A DNA stretch of 64,000 bases from the NCBI GenBank assembly GCA_016699675.1, contig CP064985.1:1736001-1800000 (forward strand), in the 5' to 3' direction. Under the pieces are notes generated by a model. That model was not told the origin of the DNA and ran no database searches. It saw only the letters and a program-made list of their open reading frames with translations. Numbering within the stretch: position 1 is the first letter of the stretch; every line of letters starts with the position of its first letter. The stretch is from Austwickia sp. Lineage in GTDB: Bacteria; Actinomycetota; Actinomycetes; Actinomycetales; Dermatophilaceae. Made by a program: the position numbers and the translations under genes. This document shows, piece after piece, positions 61,438 through 64,000 of this stretch.

Positions 61438-61493
61438 GCGCCCGCCCAGCGAGCTCTCGCCGCGCCCCTGGCGGGGCGGTTAGGCTCCCGGGT

Positions 61494-62024
61494 ATGGGCT
61501 CGGGAATGCGCGCGGACGGGACGATCGTGCGGGTACGTCGGGTGCAGCCCGACGAGGCCGCCGCAGTCGGCGAGCTGGCGGTGCGCGCGTACGACCCCAG
61601 CGGCCTGGCGCCGAACGACCCCTACTTCGCGGACCTGCGCGATGTCGCGGCGCGCGACGCGGCGGCCGAGGTGTGGGTCGCCGTCCGCGACGAGGGCGAT
61701 GGGCTCGCGCGCGGGGTCCTCGGCACGGTCACCTGGTGTCCCACCGGCTCGCCGTGGGGCGAGATCGCCCGCCCGGGCGAGGCCGAGTTCCGGATGTTGG
61801 CCGTGGATCCCGGCGCGCAACGGCTGGGGGTCGGCACCGCGCTGGTGTCGGCGTGCGTCGCGCGAGCCCGGGCCCAGGGGGCCGATGGCGTGGTGCTCTC
61901 GACGGCCGAGTGGATGGTCGCGGCGCATCGGCTCTACGCGGAGCTGGGCTTTCGCCGCGACCCATCCCGGGACTGGTCACCCAGGCCGGACATCCGGCTG
62001 CTGGCTTACGGCTTGCCGCTCTGA
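61494..62024 (+). CDS. GNAT family N-acetyltransferase
   Basis: 176 residues, ATG at 61494, TAGGCT at 61481-61486 (leaderless type). Motif A is EFRMLAVDPGAQRLGVGTALVSACVARARAQG (Q/R-x-x-G-x-G/A), with AEWMVAAHRLYAELGFRRDPSRDW as motif B. Substrate unknown. Its 3' end overlaps the end of the convergent amino-acid permease gene by 19 bases. Confidence 0.85.
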   Translation: MGSGMRADGTIVRVRRVQPDEAAAVGELAVRAYDPSGLAPNDPYFADLRDVAARDAAAEVWVAVRDEGDGLARGVLGTVTWCPTGSPWGEIARPGEAEFRMLAVDPGAQRLGVGTALVSACVARARAQGADGVVLSTAEWMVAAHRLYAELGFRRDPSRDWSPRPDIRLLAYGLPL

Positions 62025-63478
62025 TCGCCGCCGGGGCGCACGGCGTCGACGTACAGGTCGGCCTCCGGTCGGTTCAGCAGGGAGTGTCGGTGACCGTAGA
62101 GGAAGTAGATCGCGAGGCCGACGGCGAACCAGACCAGGAAGCGCAGCCAGGTCACCGGCTCCAGGAACGAGATGAGCCAGAGCGAGAAGAGCACCCCGAG
62201 CGCGGGCACGAGCGGGACCGCCGGGCAGCGGAACGGCCGCTCGATGTCGGGCCGGGTGCGCCGCAGCACGATGATCGAGATGCAGACCAGGACGAAGGCG
62301 AGCAGGATGCCGATGTTCGTCAGCTCGGCGACCTCCGCGATCGGCAGCAGCCCGGCAATCACGGCCGAGGCGACCCCGACCACCCAGGTGACCCGCACGG
62401 GCACGTGCCGCGTGGCGTGGGTCTTCGCGAACCACCGGGGCAGCAGACCGTCGCGGCTCATGGCGAACCAGACCCGGGTGACGCCCAGCATGAACGTGAA
62501 CATGACCGTCAGGATGCCCACGATCGCGCCGACGGCGATGATCGTCGCGAGGCCGTCCAGGCCCACCGTGGCGAACGCCGAGGAGATGCCGGACTTCGGG
62601 TCGATCTGGGTGTAGGGGATCATCCCCGTGAGGACGAGGCAGACCCCGACATAGAGGACCATCGAGACGGCCAGGGAATACATGATCGCCTTCGGCATGT
62701 GCCGCTGGGCGTCCTTCGACTCCTCGGCCGCGGTGCTCATCGCGTCGTACCCGAACACCGCGAAGAAGACCGTCGCCGCGCCGCCCATCGCGCCGGTCCA
62801 GCCCGCGGGGGCGAACGGGGTGTAGTTGTCGGTCTTGACGTGCATGGCGCCGACGATGATCACCAGCAGGACCACGGCGACCTTGATGCCGACGACGAAG
62901 GTCTCGAAGCGCGCCGCGTTCTTGATGCCCAGCGTGAGCAGGAACGCGATGAACAGGCAGAGCAACGCGGCGAACAGGTCGATGCGATGCCCGTCACCAG
63001 TCCCCGGCGCGCCGAGCATCCACTGCGGCAGCGTGATCCCGAGCTGTTTGAGGAGGAACCCGAAGTAGCCCGAGATGCCGATGGCGACGACCGCCACGAT
63101 GGCCGTGTATTCCAGCAGCAGGTCCCAGCCGATGCACCAGCCCACGACCTCGCCGAGCACGGCGTACGAATACGTGTAGGCGGACCCGGCCCGCGGGATC
63201 ATGCCCGCGAACTCGGCGTAGCTGAACGCAGCGGCCGCGCTCGCGATGCCCGCGATGAGGAAGGAGATCAGCACCGCCGGTCCGACGCCCTTGCCGCCCT
63301 GCGCGCCGCTCGCGACGCTGCCGGCGAGGGAGAAGATCCCGGCGCCGATGATGCCGCCGATGCCGATGGCCGTGAGCTGCCACAGCCCAAGCGTGGGCAG
63401 GAGCGCTGTGGGTCCCCGATGCGGCTCCGCGATGTCATCGATCGGCTTCCGGCGCAGATAGCTACGTGTGTCGGCCAC
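62006..63478 (-). CDS. APC family amino acid permease (CAT type)
   Basis: 490 residues from a GTG at 63478 (MADTRSYLRRKPIDD). Twelve or more membrane segments; helix 1 LTAIGIGGIIGAGIFSLAGS, then AVLISFLIAGIASAAAAFSYAEFAGMIPRAGSAYTYSYAVLGEVVGW and FFAVFGYDAMSTAAEESKDAQR, typical of cationic/APC-superfamily transporters with the GIGxxIGxGIF motif. Probably a proton-coupled amino-acid importer; specificity undecided. Confidence 0.9.
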   Translation of the reverse strand: MADTRSYLRRKPIDDIAEPHRGPTALLPTLGLWQLTAIGIGGIIGAGIFSLAGSVASGAQGGKGVGPAVLISFLIAGIASAAAAFSYAEFAGMIPRAGSAYTYSYAVLGEVVGWCIGWDLLLEYTAIVAVVAIGISGYFGFLLKQLGITLPQWMLGAPGTGDGHRIDLFAALLCLFIAFLLTLGIKNAARFETFVVGIKVAVVLLVIIVGAMHVKTDNYTPFAPAGWTGAMGGAATVFFAVFGYDAMSTAAEESKDAQRHMPKAIMYSLAVSMVLYVGVCLVLTGMIPYTQIDPKSGISSAFATVGLDGLATIIAVGAIVGILTVMFTFMLGVTRVWFAMSRDGLLPRWFAKTHATRHVPVRVTWVVGVASAVIAGLLPIAEVAELTNIGILLAFVLVCISIIVLRRTRPDIERPFRCPAVPLVPALGVLFSLWLISFLEPVTWLRFLVWFAVGLAIYFLYGHRHSLLNRPEADLYVDAVRPGGDQSGKP

Positions 63479-63569
63479 GGGGGCCACTATCCCCGATCTT
63501 GGTCCCACGGTGCGAGATGTGATCTGGTGGAGATTGATCACGAGGCGGCGGCGGGACGGGAGGTGGGTC

Positions 63570-64000
63570 ATGGAGGTCGTCATCTGCGCCGACGCGGCGG
63601 AGGCGGGCGCACTCGCGGCGGACGCCATCGTGGCGTTGTTCCACGAAGAATCGGCGGCGGTGCTGGGGGTGGCGACGGGGTCCAGCCCGCTGAGCGTGTA
63701 CGCCGAGCTGGGGCGCCGCGTCGCCGCCGGTCGGGTCAGTCTGGCGCGTGGGACCGCGTTCATGCTGGACGAGTACGTCGGGCTGCCGGCGGACCACCCG
63801 GAGCGCTACCGAACGGTCATCGAGCGGGAGTTCGTGGCGCGCGTCGACATCGACCCGGCCCGGGTGCACGGCCCGGACGGGTCGGCCAGTGACCTGCCGG
63901 CAGCCGCGGCGGCGTACGAGCAGGCCATCGCCGACGCCGGCGGGGTCGACCTGCAGCTATTGGGGATCGGCACCGACGGGCACATCGCCTTCAACGAGCC
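63570..64000 (+). CDS. nagB: Glucosamine-6-phosphate deaminase (3' truncated by window edge)
   Basis: 143 complete codons from the ATG at 63570, with gggaggt upstream. NagB features: GVATGSSPLSVYAELGRRV (phosphate binding), AFMLDEYVGLPADHPERYR (catalytic Asp of the LDEYVGL motif) and LQLLGIGTDGHIAFNE at the cut end. The enzyme converts glucosamine 6-phosphate to fructose 6-phosphate and ammonia in amino-sugar use. Other nag genes, if present, lie beyond the window. Confidence 0.93.
   Translation, partial: MEVVICADAAEAGALAADAIVALFHEESAAVLGVATGSSPLSVYAELGRRVAAGRVSLARGTAFMLDEYVGLPADHPERYRTVIEREFVARVDIDPARVHGPDGSASDLPAAAAAYEQAIADAGGVDLQLLGIGTDGHIAFNE

Overview
The window is very GC-rich, densely packed DNA with many ATGA/GTGA start-stop overlaps, frequent GTG starts and several probably leaderless genes. 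This, together with a mycothiol-type isomerase family protein, a fused MrpA-MrpB antiporter subunit, LytR_C proteins and a YidC paralogue beside a small DUF6412-like protein, points to an actinobacterium. A class I PHA synthase and an intracellular PHA depolymerase in one window suggest a polyhydroxyalkanoate-storing member of the Dermatophilaceae/Intrasporangiaceae, for example a Kineosphaera-like organism. That placement is inference and low confidence below family. I see no rRNA, tRNA, transposase, prophage or CRISPR array.

Layout, 1-15 kb: the 3' part of phaZ with a strong hairpin terminator; a secreted LytR_C protein; a five-gene minus-strand homogentisate operon (hmgA, unknown 318-aa gene, fahA, alpha/beta hydrolase, MarR regulator) divergent from a sugar porter; a MerR-controlled DrrAB-like ABC exporter; a TetR regulator with twin palindromic operators divergent from a DUF4386 membrane protein; an HSL-type esterase; and a beta-helix GlmU-like protein.

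15-32 kb: a fructose-type porter plus PfkB kinase operon, a small acidic protein, a thiolase, a penicillin-acylase family enzyme, a TPR protein, a GNAT plus LIP-lipase pair, a frameshifted lipoprotein, a mycothiol-dependent isomerase family protein, a GlxA-type AraC regulator, a soluble two-GAF methyl-accepting protein with a sigma28/WhiG-like promoter, and a divergent class B PBP.

32-51 kb: phaC; a duplicated-domain secreted protein; a MoxR-like AAA ATPase and VWA protein pair separated by tandem repeats and a long hairpin; a frameshifted subtilase; a CPBP protease; a TIM-barrel protein; a divergent leaderless AEC transporter and esterase; a serine beta-lactamase-like protein; an ECF42-like sigma factor; an M15-like secreted protein; and a lipoprotein esterase.

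51-64 kb: a DUF6412-like protein plus YidC paralogue; a minus-strand operon of mrpA(B)-C-D-E-F-G, a two-TM K+ channel with RCK domain and a GH4 glycosidase; an L,D-transpeptidase; a GNAT; an APC amino-acid permease; and the start of nagB.

Themes are aromatic amino acid catabolism, carbon storage and sugar use, cell-envelope synthesis and turnover, and monovalent cation homeostasis. The best novelty candidate is the unknown enzyme inside the homogentisate operon, which may fill the missing maleylacetoacetate isomerase step. Other items of note are a set of nested long hairpins at gene ends, overlapping divergent sigma28-like promoters, and the fusion of a K+ channel gene onto the Mrp operon.
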